This document shows, piece by piece, positions 32,546-44,793 of a DNA stretch of 64,000 nt (within the stretch, counting starts at the first letter, position 1; every line of letters begins with the position of its first letter). This stretch comes from Nageia nagi (lineage: Eukaryota > Pinophyta). Under the pieces are notes generated by a model that saw nothing but the letters and a program-made list of their open reading frames with translations, had not been told where the DNA came from and did not search any database. The position numbers were made by a program, and so were the translations under genes. The DNA is taken from positions 30,380,001 through 30,444,000 of the forward strand of contig JBITNC010000001.1 of assembly GCA_050084985.1 (NCBI GenBank), given 5' to 3'.

Positions 32546-34391
32546 TGTTATTTGTGAGGTTCAATTGTGTTGTCATTGTTGTCAACATACTCACTTGGAC
32601 TTGGTGCGCTCCACCTTAGATTAGTGTTTGCTTGGTACGCTCCTATTAGATTGTGTTAGAAAGTTCAAAAAAGAGTTTAGAGTATTGCTTGACATTAAGA
32701 AATGAAGTGGTGGTGTTAGTTCAGAGTTTGGACCACTCAGTTGCTTTGTTGGAGCTTAGTTGGGAATTTTTGCATATAGTTTGACATTGTAAAATCTACA
32801 TCAGATGGCATTTGTAGAAGGTATATATATAAATCTATGAGAATTTATAACTTGAAATAATTTTTTAGTTGTAGTCTGATGTACAAAGAACCAAAATGTT
32901 TTTACTTCAGACTAAACAATTCTTGAGGAAGAAAATGCAAAATTGAAACTTTTATTGATTGGATTTGAATTCTTGTGAATCTCACACCTTTAGGGATGTA
33001 AAAGAAACAATTTTTTCCTATTGATATTTTTCCCAAAAATGCCTCTAAGTATGAGAAGCTTGAATGTGCACAAACTTTGGATGTAAGTGTTTGACAAAAT
33101 TCTGTAAAAATAGCATCAAAGGCCACTTTGTTGGAGGTATAGAAATCAAATCCAAGAAGAGATAGATGGTGAAATTTAACACAATGATAGTTGGTATAAC
33201 TATAAACATTTTTTATTCAAGATGTAATCTTTTTTTGGAATGGTACAAAAGTTATAGCATTACAAAATGCTAATTAGCCTATTTTTTATTTTTTCTAGTT
33301 TTTGATTGGGAAGTGTTTGACAATATGCATGAGCTGGAAAGTGCTAAGGTATAAGTTGGTTTTAATACATTTCAAAGGATTGGTGGCAAGTGTTTGACAA
33401 AAGTCTCAAGAGTGAAAAATCAAATAGAAAGGATGCATGGCAAGTGTTTGACAAAAGGTTGTTTTATCTTATTTGTGATGTGGCACTTCATGAATGGGCA
33501 AACCAAGTTGTAACTTCATTTACAACCAAAAACAATTCATGTAGAATGCTTATAGTTAAAATAAAAAGTGGTTGGAAAGATTATTATGTATATTAGAGTG
33601 AACAGAGTGTATTGAGTGTTCTTGGTGGGTATGTGAAGGTTTTTTTTCAGTTGTATATAAGAAGGCATTTGTGGCAAGGAGAAAAGGAGGAGTCAGATTA
33701 TTTTGTGTAAGAGCATACATATGGACTGTTAGCAAAGAAGTGCAGGTGATAATTTGTATTATTAAGCATTGTAAGAGAAAATTTGTAATATTTTCTATTC
33801 TGCCAGATTTGAGTGTAGAGGCATTATTGAGCATATCTCTTAAGATTGATGGTTGAGCTTAGAAGGAGTTTGGAAGAGGAGCTTAATGGGTATCTGAATG
33901 TGGAGTTAATTGGTATTTTTTTAAGTTGGTTCTTTTGGTATATCGATGTGTAAAGTTGGAGTTACAAGTTAGAATAGTAGATTGAATTGAGCTAGACTAT
34001 CAGAGTCTTATGGAATCATCCCAAAAATATTTTTGTTATCTTTATTGAGTTGAGTTGGTGCTTGGCTCTAGGGGATTAGCGTCTCCATCCAGTTGGTGCT
34101 AGTAAATTTGGAGATAGGTGTTCTTTGCAGTAGGTGCTATAAAGTCAGGTCAGTTGGTGCTAGTCCTTCAATTGGTGTTATAAAATTGAGCATTGAATTT
34201 TTGACTGGAAATTTGGATGGGAGTCCAAGTAGTCATTTTGGAGAGTGGTTTTTCTCGCATTGGGTTTCCACTATAAATTCTATGATGTGATTTGCTATTT
34301 GTGTGGATGAGTTTTAATTGTTGCATTACATAAGTAAAATTTTAAAACACATTTATTCACCCTCCCTCTTAGTGTCACCCATAGTTCAATA
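32546..34391 (+). repeat. 3' LTR of element B
   Basis: The 1846-bp partner of 25091-27003 begins TGTTATTTGTGAGG. Its end reads TTCAATA where the 5' LTR has TTCAACA, so the terminal CA became TA. It lacks the 80-bp block of the 5' LTR near 32925-32935. In the first 145 bases I count about 10 differences between the LTRs, mainly transitions. Confidence 0.9.
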
Positions 34392-34396
34392 ACATG
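34392..34396. repeat. Target-site duplication ACATG, right of element B
   Basis: Partner of GCATG at 25086-25090 with one transition. Confidence 0.8.
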
Positions 34397-35480
34397 ACCT
34401 TGAACAAATTTTTATTTTCAAAAATTGATAACAAGAATGAGCCCTTATCATTCAAAGAAGCTTTAAAGCATGAGTGCTAGATGGAAGCCATGAAAGTAGA
34501 GTAAGGGCACTTATAAAAAATAAAATTTGAGACTTGGTTCCTTATTTCAATGAGAAGAGTGTGATTTACATTAAGTGGATCTACAAGATCAAGTTTAATT
34601 CAGTTAGGGATATTGAAAAATATAAGGTAAAGTTAGTAGCTAAAGATTTTACTTAAAAATATGATGTTGATTATGAAGAAACCTCTGCTCCTATGGCAAA
34701 TATGCCCACAATTAAGATAATACTTTCTCTTTCAATAGCTTAAGGATGGAAATATTTTCAATTTGATATGAAAAGTGCATTTCCCAATGGTGACTTAGAT
34801 GTAAAAATCTACATGAATCAACCAAAAGGGTTTATTGTGTAAGGAAAAGAGTCTTTTGTGTGTAAGCTAAAAATGTTATTGGATAGACTTAATCAAGCAC
34901 TTAAAGCCTAGTACAAAATTTTTTTAAGATATTTTGCAGATATTGGAATCTCCAAGTGCATTTTAAAATTTGATATATATGTGTTCAATCAAGGAAAAGA
35001 CATGGTCTTAATTCTCCTCTATGTGGATGATATTTTGATAATTGAAAACCATGATGAAATTATTCAAGAGTGCATATCTAAATTCAAGGTAACATTTGAA
35101 ATGATTGATTTTGGTCTTTAGCACTACTATCTTAAAATTCAAGTATACTAATACAAGGATTGTACTTATCTTAGTCAATCCAAGTATATATCAAACATCT
35201 TGTATAATTTTAAAATAGAGTGTAGACATGCTACGATCTTAGTATCTCTTGGAATCACTATTTTTCTTAGCTCCAACTTTCAATTAGCAAATGCTACAAC
35301 TTACAAGCAATTAATTGGTAGTCTTATTTAGTTAACTATTTCTAAGCTATATATTATCTTTATAGTGAATCTAATGAAATAATTCATGTATAAACCATAT
35401 GTTGAAGATCTCAATGCTATTAAGCAAATCTTGAGGTATGTTATAAGGATTAAAAATCTTGCTCTCAAGTATTTTAAGTT
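34397..35480 (+). pseudogene. pol: Element A reverse transcriptase
   Basis: This continues the element A polyprotein right of B and aligns with C1 3081-4150. Blocks: FKEALKHE near 34457, then a frame-shifted core with 'tttgatatgaaaagtgca' and 'ggtgacttagatgt', then YVDD at 35020-35031 followed by ILI. Many stops are present; for example the block corresponding to YGLKQAPRAWY is degenerate at 34880-34915. Confidence 0.75.
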
Positions 35481-35499
35481 TTTCTCATTTGTACTCTCA

Positions 35500-35920
35500 A
35501 TGTTCTCTAATTCTATCTTAGGGGAGATAGAGATGATAAAAAATCAACCTTTACATATGCTTTTAGAATTGGTATAGGTGCTATCTCTTGGGCCTCCAAG
35601 AATTAGCCTATAATTTCTCTTTTCACCATAGAATCTAAATACCATGCCATGTTTGTTGCAGTCTAAGAAGTTATTTGGCTAATACATCTTCTAAAAGAAA
35701 TTAGGTATGAGCAAGTTGGCTCTTATTTGATTTCTTTAGAAAATCAATTAGCTATTTCTTTAGCTAAGAATATTATGTTCTGTTAGAGAACAAAACATGC
35801 AGAAATTCAAGCCCATTTTATTAGGGAGAAAGTTCTTGATGGCATCATACATATGGAGTATTATCCATGAACCTTATTTATTCATCAAGCCCCTTCTTAA
35901 AGCTTAGTTATATAATCTTA
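35500..35920 (+). pseudogene. pol: Element A RNase H
   Basis: IGIGAISWASKN (35570-35605), PIISLFTIESKYHAMFVAV (about 35610-35666), IWLIHLLKEIRYEQ and NQLAISLAKN are clear copia RNase H blocks, in one main frame with a few stops. Better preserved than the C1 copy. Confidence 0.75.
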
Positions 35921-36359
35921 AAGATGCTATTAGGTTGGTGAAGTTACCCTCAAGGAGGAGTGAAGTTTGAATTCTTGTGTTGAATTCATATTTATGATAT
36001 ATGAGGATTTTATGATGTATAGTGTTATTTTATTATACACCTTTGTGGTAAGTTTGTTGTACATGAGGAATTTGTTCTATAAACTTTTAGAGCAAAATAT
36101 TGGCCAATATAGCATTGTTTAGTTATCCATATGTGAGAAACTCATGTGTCTTTTGGCACTATTTAAGTATCCATATGTGAGGAACTCATATGTGCATTTT
36201 GTTATTCTCTATTCGGTAATGATAATCAACATATGTTGTGACTATGAGTATTGGCTTAACATCTTCATGATGACTTATAGTGTACTATTGATAAGTGTAT
36301 GATAGTATTATTTTATTCATTTATCTTTATTAATATGAATATGTTACATCTAACTAATC

Positions 36360-36364
36360 TTGTT
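36360..36364. repeat. Target-site duplication TTGTT, left of D-type solo LTR
   Basis: Exact partner at 37214-37218. Confidence 0.9.
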
Positions 36365-37213
36365 TGTTACAATGAAAATAGAGCTGGCATGTAGAATAAC
36401 ATAAAATGCAATTATTCTTCAATCTTCACTGAACCTCAAATTATGTGAAATAGGTAAAAATGTTGTAATTGTAAATAGATATTGATTTTTAGCTTAAACT
36501 ATAATTTTCCCTTGGAAGGGACTTTTACAAATGCCATTTGCCAAAATAAAGGTATTAGATCTTCATTATTTTTGATTTGCTTGCTTCTCTCCTTGATATG
36601 AACAACCTGTAAATTCTACATACATGCAAAAGACAATAACATCAAAGCATCTATGTATGACATGTATTAAATTGAAGCTAGCATAAAACAATAAAAGGTA
36701 TGAGCTCACAAGATTTTGGCAGCATTACCCTACTTCAAAATTGGGCCAAGATCCTCCTCAATTGCTTTGTATTGGCTTGTATTTATAGATTTTGGGTGAG
36801 ACGTTCCAAGGTTGGTAAGGGGAAGTGAAAAGCCCTTGTAGGTCATAACTGACCCCCTCTATCCACATCATCTTGAAAGAATGAAATGTTTCAACTTCCT
36901 CTCACTATTTTGGTTTCTATTCAGCTATTACAGAGTCATTAACAATTACTAGGCAGACACCGATGACCATACCAAAATGTCAACGTTTGTTTTGGGTCGT
37001 CGGTGACTGGTTTTCAATTTTTATAACAATATTAACATGACTGCCAAATAGCCAATTTTTATAAAAAAAAGGGGTCATGTGACCACTCGTTTTGCATGTA
37101 CTTGATGAGAGCTATCCAATAATAGAGTTTTCAAGCTTGTTTAAGGCTTGTATACAGAGTTATGATTATTTCAATGTTTACTAGTTAAAAAGGGACATTT
37201 TTAGGTGTCTACA
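36365..37213 (-). repeat. Solo LTR of gypsy element D family, minus strand
   Basis: The reverse complement matches both D LTRs over the full 849 bp, from TGTAGACACC (right end) to the terminus TTGTAACA (left end), including the TATA box at 36780-36787 (inverted). TTGTT duplications on both sides show it is a complete insertion later reduced by LTR-LTR recombination. It sits in the 3' UTR of element A, so it is younger than A. Confidence 0.93.
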
Positions 37214-37218
37214 TTGTT
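37214..37218. repeat. Target-site duplication TTGTT, right of solo LTR
   Basis: Exact partner of 36360-36364. Confidence 0.9.
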
Positions 37219-37530
37219 ATTTTAGTTGCTTATAACTTGTAGGTTCTTTTGAGATTATAGATTACTTTAGGTGTGTAGGCTCATAGAGACTCATCATGAA
37301 TTCTAGTTGGATGGTTACTTGATGTATATTGAAACCAATGTGGTTAATGATTATATTGTAAACTATTTTTTAAAATGGTAAAGTAGTGAATCTCAAACTA
37401 AGATCTTGCTTACTTCATAAAGATATAAAATGTTCTCATCTCTGGTTGTATCTATATGAAGGAGAACTCTCTTAATTTTTTTATTTCTTCTTTTTTATTC
37501 ACTCTATCCCAATATTGGATTAAGAGGGAG

Positions 37531-38153
37531 TTTTGGAATGTATAATGAATTATTTAAAAGTTTTGTAATAATATTTCTTGTAAATTTACTAATACTTAAT
37601 GGTATCATTAGATACCTTAAGTATTTAAGTGAATATGATAATGTAACTTATCCTACATTCCATGTCATGAGCATGCCCCTTGGGTAAAAGGGAGCTACAT
37701 GAGATGCCTTTGTACATTGGTTAAAAAGTTAATCCAAAGGAGAATTTTGGCCTATAAATAGAAGGTCCCCTATTTGTGATCACTCCCCAATTTGTGAAGT
37801 AAAGTTATGCTCTAGGATAGTGATTAGAAGATGAAGTTAGAAGAATTGAAAGAGAGTTATCTTTGTAAATGAAGTAAGATCTATTTAGTGGATGTACTCC
37901 TAGTTGGAGGAACTATTTTACATCTTGAGTTACTTTGTGAGATTCTTTATTCATTAGAATAGTGTTGAATTAGTGAGCTTTCATATAATCTTAAGAATTT
38001 AGGATTGTATTCTTTATAGTGTAAATCCTTCAAATTTGTGTGATTGTTGTCTCTATATTTAATATAGTAGAATACTTTTTTTGGGCAACAAAATTTTAAG
38101 TTTATTGTATACTATAGTAGTAGTCTTGTTTAACTTGTTTCAAAGATCCAACA
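37531..38153 (+). repeat. Copia LTR with polypurine tract on its left and primer site on its right
   Basis: The 623-bp LTR starts TTTTGGAATG (ancestral TGTTGG) after the tract TTAAGAGGGAG, which makes it the 3' LTR of element A. It ends GATCCAACA and is followed by TTGGTATTAGATC, a two-base variant of the initiator-Met primer site, which is what follows a 5' LTR. The TATA box is TATAAATA at 37753-37760. It shares its whole length with the C1 LTR (5361-5871), but only the last 130 bp or so with the LTR at 44126-44792. Confidence 0.8.
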
Positions 38154-38154
38154 A

Positions 38155-38167
38155 TTGGTATTAGATC
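38155..38167 (+). other. Degraded copia primer-binding site
   Basis: TTGGTATTAGATC is a near match to the initiator-Met tRNA site; compare the intact one at 27006. It stands two bases after the LTR end, so the LTR at 37531 also served as a 5' LTR. Confidence 0.65.
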
Positions 38168-39269
38168 CTATTCAATATAGCAAGAGCTCTTACTAATGAG
38201 GTATGCCTAGACTCTTTTACCATTTACAATATTCATTTCTAGATTTATAATATTGTTATGCATTCATTATTTTTAAATACAACACTTGGAAGATTTTATT
38301 CTTCTATTTTCTAATCATTGTATATGAGTTGTAGTCCTAGATTATCCTTTGATGTTCATTGTAAAACACTAATCTTTCTCAACTCTTGTTGAGATATGAA
38401 AAATTGCAATGATAGTCAGCCACATAATCCATAATCGACAACTCAACAACTCATTCATGAAGCTTTTTCTAGAATCTCTTTACTATTCTCAATAAAATAA
38501 ATTTCTCTTCTAAATATAAATAATTTTGTTTCTTTTATACTAATTTTATTTATCAGAAACCTATAAGTCTATATTAATTATTATAATAGAAAAAAATTCT
38601 TATCTAAGTAAAAATTGTTATTTTAACACTTTGGGTATTCTTTATGTTAAACAAAAAGTCTTTGTTCTATTTCAAAACTTGATGGGTATCTCTCCCATGA
38701 TATTGAGCTTTAAGCTTACAACAATAGCTCCAAAAGTTTTAGTAAACTCTAATAGTAAATAGAAAACTCTACATAGAGTTCTTTTGGAAAATATTTCTTC
38801 CTTTAAAAAAATGTTTATTGAAGTTTACTAAAAAGTCAGTCTTATCATTAAAAAAATTATTGGCTACAAGCTATCCAAATAATTTTATGTATGGTATTTT
38901 CTATAAAAAGATATGTAGCCAATAGATATTTGCAAAGACTATTCTTTAATAGAATAGCTTTGTGAGCTTTTCTTGTCTACCACTTAACAAAAGTTTCAAT
39001 TATAAATAGTTAGGACTTATAACTATGACAAGACAAAGCTAGAAGATAATAAAATAAGTGTTTTTTTAAAATGCATTCTCTTAGAATAATTTATAAAAGT
39101 AATTTTTATTCCAGAAAGTTTGATTAATTTTATGTATTCCAAAATTCTAAGATTTATTTAAAATCTTATAGGCTCCATTTGAATTAATAATGTGAATATT
39201 TTGATATTACATTATTAAATATTTTAGTAATGTTATATTACTAATTTTATATTTTAAATAACATCTTTT

Positions 39270-39291
39270 TAAATATATATATATATATATA

Positions 39292-39328
<37 letters not shown>
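39270..39328. repeat. Compound (TA)n-(CA)n microsatellite
   Basis: About 10 TA units are followed by 'gacaca' and about 18 CA units without interruption. Confidence 0.95.
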
Positions 39329-39330
<2 letters not shown>

Positions 39331-39837
39331 CAAAAATGAGATTTAATATTTCTACATTTTAAGTAGAAATATCTCCATAAAAATGAATTTTGGATTCATA
39401 TATTTGCATTTGAAAGTATATATAATGTGATTCTAATTGGTGTTATTTTGGGTACCCACTTTTAAACTTAATGAAATATTAACTAAATTATGAAGCTTAA
39501 AATTGAGGTGTATATAGTGAATATAGAACAAAGTTTTGTTATATTCAAAACTTTTATTAGGGATTTTGTTTAGATACCCTTTATTATTATCTAAATAGTA
39601 TTTTTTGAATCATCAAAAATGGAGCTAAGATGATAAAGTTATTGTTATTTAAAGTTTTTTTGTGGGCCCCATTTTTCTCATGTCATTTTGTCTTGGTTGA
39701 ATAAGAAGGTGATCCATTGATTAAGATAAGATCCATTGGGTAAGACTTATGTAGTTATGTTTACATAGTGCAATGTAGTGTTATGTGAAGTAAAAATAGA
39801 TGATGCAATCATATAACACTTTATGCAAGCTTTATTA

Positions 39838-40345
39838 TCCTTATGTGGTGGATTGAAACTTGCTTATATAGTCAAATGGATTCTTGTGCAATCTAAAGAC
39901 CCCTTGTGTGGTGAAATTAAACCTTGTTTAGTCAAAAGAATCCTTGTATGGTGAAATTGATCCTTTTATGGTCAAAAGGATCCTTATGCGATGAGACCGA
40001 TCCTTGTGCAGTGAAATTGACTCTTGTATGATCAAAAGGATTCTTATGTAGTGAAATTGATCCTTATGCAAAGAAATCAACCCTTATGCAATCAGATGAT
40101 GCCTTATGTGGTAGGTTTATATCTCGTACAATGAAGTCTTGACTTACAAAGTAAGATCATGACTTATATAATGAGGTGAAAAAGTATTAGGTATAAGGTT
40201 ACATAACCATAACATGCCTTATGTGGTAGAGCAATTTCTTATGTGGTAGTGTATTTATTTATACAATGAAGAGGGATGTTATGCATTAGACCCTAAATAA
40301 GGCCATTTTGGCCTTATACAATAGGGATAAGGCTTATGTGATAGA
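39838..40345. repeat. Minisatellite with a 20-bp unit
   Basis: Degenerate repeats of about 20 bp, built on 'gatccttatgyrgtg', alternate 'gtgaaattgatccttgtatg' with 'gtcaaaaggatccttatg'. At least eight consecutive units are clear between 39920 and 40110, with looser copies on both sides. Confidence 0.8.
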
Positions 40346-42933
40346 AAGGGTTCTTATAACGGATTACAATATTTTGGAGCCTCATTTTGGTAAAAAATGA
40401 TAGTAAATAATTAATTGGAAATTCAAAATAGCTTTATAAAATTTAAAATTTTGTCTATAGCTTTCTTACACCTCCTTGCTCATGAGAAAATTTACATAAA
40501 AGTTTTTTGACTTCATTTTCTCAATTTTTGAAAAAATTGTCAAAAGTTAATTTTTCTTGATCCTTCATTTTGGGCTAGAAATGGCCAAAATGTCAAATTC
40601 TTATAACTCTTTTGTAGTTTATTTCATTTTTATCCTCTTATTGATCTAATAATTTTGATATAAAATACTTATACACATTTTTTAGAAAAATGGATTTCTC
40701 ATTTTTTGGCCAACTTATACTAAAAATTAGTGAAATTTTTAACTTTTCCAAATTTTGTTGAAATTTCTACAGATTGAAATAAATTGAAATGGATATCCAA
40801 AACTATCATTTATTTTTTAAAATTCCTCATAAATATTAATTTATGATCTTTTGAATTTTCTAAATGTATGATAAATATATTTGAAACTAGAACTGTATAT
40901 TACTTGATCAATATTATCATTAAAAGTTTGGTTTATATATTTATGATCAATTTTTTCATGTGGGCCAAGATACTTTGATAAAATATTGAATTATTGATAT
41001 TTAAGTGATCAAATTTTGACTTGATGTAATTCTTTATTCTATCAAAGTTAGATTGTTTAAAGGATATTTGAACAGTGAATATTTGTCTTCATATATTTAA
41101 AGATAGAATTTATTTCTCTTTTTGATATATTTATGTTAGATATACAAAGGCTGAAAACTTGGAATTATGAATTCTTACAATCAAAAAGTGCATTATATTA
41201 TGAAAATTTAAGCAATCTTTCTATATGCCTTTAAGTAAATTTGATAACTTTATGTCAATTGTTTCTTCTAAGCTAAATATTAAAGACATTATCAAATTTT
41301 GTTTTGATGAATTTGAATCCTTATTGGTTGCTATATTATTCTTCTAATACATATAAGGATTAATTCATTTCTTATTGTGAATACCAAGAAGTTTGGACTA
41401 AATTCCCCCATGATTTTTGTGTAATCTACATTATTTTATACTGATATTAAATAAGTTTGGCTATGATTAAGTCATTTTTTCTTTCCTTGGTATATTAGTA
41501 TCTTTGGTAGAATCTAAATTAAGCTACCCTTAAATGGAGCAATTAACAAATCCAAGGTTGAAATCTAATTGCATGGTATTATGCAAATAGAAGTTTATTA
41601 TATCCAAGCTTGATTTCTTAGTACATTCAAGATATCAACAAGCTTTATTTATGATTTGTAATAGTTGTAATATTATTAATTATTACTCTATACTTCCATT
41701 TATTTGGAATGTTTAAGAAAATGCATAAAGTGGTCATATTAGTTATTTTGTAAACTTTTGGAAGTAGAAAATTCTCCTTAAGGACTTTGGAACTTGTCTA
41801 TAATATATGATAGTATGGTTTAAGATTAAACTTGTTTATGATGTAGATGATCAAATTAATGTCAATTTAAAGACTACTCATTCACCAACAAGTATGAATA
41901 CTATTTTTAAGAATAGTGATATAAGAATTATAAAGTTTTCCTTATAATCCTTCAACACCAAAATTAAAGGAATGATATTGGTCATATATTTTACCTTTCA
42001 TAATTCAAGGTATTGAAAAGTTGATTGTGTAACCTTTGTAAATATTGTTGGAAGATGAATTGTTATTTCTTAAAAATAAAATATATATGATATCATCTAT
42101 TAATTGGATATTTGGTAGTAGTTTATGAATAAATTTCAAGATTTCTTTTTGTTCTAATTCATAAGAATTTGAATTTGAAGTTGATCAACATATTTAGCTT
42201 TAGTTTTGAGAGGATGGTTATAGTTGATCATATCAACCATGATTCAAGGATGTCAATAAAAAAGAATAGTATATTTAAGTTTTTTTTTTCTTTTAAGTTG
42301 CTTTATCAAACTCAAACAAAAATTTAAGTTGTTCAATTCTCAAATGTTAGAATTCAATTCAACAAAGTTTTCAACTTAAATAAAATTTAAGTTGATATAT
42401 TTAAAGGTATTTATGACACAATCTCTCTATGTTTATTACAAAAGATATTATTCTTAAAAATGCTATTATTTTTTAAAAAACTTTGATATGTATTGAAAAA
42501 TTCAATTCTTCGAAATTGAAAATGTTAGGTATCAAGCTTTATTTTTGGTTGCTATATCAGAATGCTATTATTTTTGAGTTACAATTTCAATATTAGATTG
42601 ATTACTTTGTGCTATAATTATTAGAACTAGCCTCTCCATTAATTATAAATATTTATAATAATTGAAGCTGGCTACTTCTTTGATTATAAATTTAATAATC
42701 TTTTACAATGAATTATAATTCACATTTATTTATGAGAATAATATGTTTTGTTGATTAAAAATGAATTAGTATTCTTTATTCAACAAATATATAGCCTTTC
42801 ATTCCTATTGAGAAATTTGGAATGTGTTAAGGAAGTTTTCTAAAATAGATTCAATAAGAAAGATAAGATTCAACTTTATTTGGGAGTCTTGTTAGAAACT
42901 AATTCCTTTTTAATTTTAAGATCTGAACACCTT

Positions 42934-42976
42934 GATGACAATGAAGATATACTCCTTGATGACAATGAAGATATTT
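42934..42976. repeat. Direct duplication of about 23 bp
   Basis: 'ccttgatgacaatgaagatat' occurs twice in tandem, separated by a few bases. Confidence 0.85.
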
Positions 42977-44125
42977 AGTATTTGTAATGTAGATCTAGAC
43001 TGTTATTATTGCAAAATTGAATAGTAAACAAATGAAAATTCTCTCAACTCTCTTCTATTCTCTAAATAATGATTCCTATGACTACCTAATTCTTATATTT
43101 CATAATATTACATAAAAAGAGAGAGGGATTGGAATACAACAAGGAATTTATACAAGTTAAGAATAGTAAATTATCCCTTGAGAGAGTTCAGTTAATTATT
43201 TTTTAGAAAATCAGTCTATCAGATTTAATGAATTGAAGTTGTCCTCAAAAGGGGAGTAGAGTTAATTATGATGACAACACAACTTCATTTGAATATTATA
43301 TCTTATTATTTTAAGAAGCCTAATTTTTTATTTGTTGAATAGTTTTTAAATTCATTTTGGGTTATGGTGCATATAAATTATGCAAGTTTCTTACTCACAT
43401 AGAATTTATCAATTTGCTTATTTGCACCAGAAATTCCTTTAAATGTTGATATATATGAATTATATAAGAGTTTTTGTTGCTCATATGAAATTTATTAATG
43501 CATTTTTATTTTATTGGAGTAGATTGAACAATTTTACTATTCATTATTAAAGTTTCATTTGCTAAATTGAATTTAAAAGAAGTTATGGGGGTAACTTCTA
43601 AGACTGAATAAGTTATTATTTAATTATGCATATATTTGTTATTGCTTATGTAATCTGATGTGCAATACTATTACATTTGGTTATTTATTACTAACTTGTA
43701 TGTCATTGATTTGCAAGAATTATTTTTGTTTTACAAAATTGTATATAATAATTAAGCTTACATATATATTTGTATTTTCACTAACAATAACTCTTCACAA
43801 CTATAGAAATATTTTATTTTTTACTTAATATAGATCTGCAGGCTCACATAGCAACTGTTGGAGTTGTTTTTTTTATAACCATTGGTATTGCATTTGAAGT
43901 TACATTTGGCAGCCTTTATGATGCAATTTATTATAAAATTTAGTAATCTTTTTACAACTATGTTCTCCATGAAGAATTGCATGTAATGCAATGTATTTGT
44001 ATGTGACTATTACTCTCTTTGTATAAGTGAAAATATTGTATTTTAATTCTAAGCTCTATTTGAAAGAGGAGAATTCAAATTGTAACAATTATTTTCAATA
44101 TTCCCAAGTATACATTAAAAGGGAG

Positions 44126-44792
44126 TGTTGGAATGTGTAATGTAGACTTGGTAATATTTAGTTCTTATGTATTATTTAAATACAAAGAACAAATTATATA
44201 ATGTTGTAGTTACCAAAATCAAAGGAAATATTAAAATTCACTTGTCCATAAAGTGGAAAGTATACTCTATGGATAAAAGGAGGAACTAACTATTATCTCC
44301 CAACTACCTATAACCTCAAACTCTATATAAAATAGCCATGGGATGAGAAATGTAATTATAAAATTTAGTTGTAGAATTTTACTCTAGAGGAAATAGAGAA
44401 GTGGATGTAGGAATAGATTTACTTATAGAGATCATGGAGAAATACTGGTAGAGCATTCTCATATATAGTTAGTCTATCTTTGTAAGCATTATGCAATTAG
44501 TGAAGAGTTGTGTAAGCATAGTAAGCAACTATTGTTACATCATACTAAGCATATGGTGTTGATGTAAAGAGACATACTGATGTTGTATTTTCATTAGAGA
44601 CTAATGCATTCATGTAAAAATTATAGTGGATGTACTCTCAGTTGAGAGGAACCACTTCATATGCTATTGTAGTTTGTGTGATTGGTGTCTCTATATTTAG
44701 TATAGTAGAATAGTTTTTCTATGTAAAAAGAATTTTAGATTTATTATATACTACAATAATAGTCTTGTTTATCTTATGTGAAAGATCTACCA
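44126..44792 (+). repeat. Copia LTR, second subfamily
   Basis: It begins TGTTGGAATGTG after the tract TTAAAAGGGAG and ends GATCTACCA. A TATA-like motif (TATATAAAA) lies near 44324-44332. The U3 part differs from the LTR at 37531, but the ends 'gtctctatattta-tatagtagaata' and 'tagtcttgttta' are shared. It is the 3' LTR for the UTR on its left. No target duplication is seen (right flank ATGTA). Confidence 0.7.
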
Positions 44793-44793
44793 A

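Larger units (their letters stand above)
25091..34391 (+). mobile_element. Ty1/copia element B, Sirevirus-like, full length
   Basis: This 9.3-kb element has long LTRs (1913 and 1846 bp), an initiator-tRNA-Met primer site, a gag with several zinc knuckles, protease, integrase, RT, RNase H and a polypurine tract, inside an imperfect GCATG/ACATG duplication. The long LTRs, the large gag with an acidic/coiled-coil extension and multiple knuckles suggest the Sirevirus (SIRE/Maximus) branch of copia. Frames are much better kept than in C1 and A, so B is the youngest large element of this stack, though each gene still carries stops. Confidence 0.9.
21420..38153 (+). mobile_element. Ty1/copia element A with three nested inserts
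   Basis: A second copy of the C1 family runs through this region. Its segments are 21918-22385 (leader), 23272-25090 (gag, protease, integrase), 34397-36364 (RT, RNase H, 3' UTR) and 37214-37530 (3' UTR end), with a 3' LTR at 37531-38153. It is broken by an inverted copia end (22386-23270), complete element B (25091-34391) and a solo gypsy LTR (36365-37213). Each segment matches C1 in order. The join GCATG/ACCTTGAACAA across element B is found unbroken in C1 at 3076-3092. Confidence 0.88.
38168..44125. other. ORF desert, probably the decayed interior of a copia-type element
   Basis: No open frame of 60 codons or more occurs on either strand across this 6-kb stretch, and I recognise no gag or pol block. 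The left end follows an LTR and primer site. The right end has the long-UTR layout of the copia family, with a tract 'tcctcaaaaggggagta' near 43240 and 'cattaaaagggag' before the LTR at 44126. This suggests a non-coding or fully decayed copia derivative. It contains a compound microsatellite (39270-39328) and a minisatellite (39838-40345). The rest is featureless AT-rich sequence. Confidence 0.5.
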
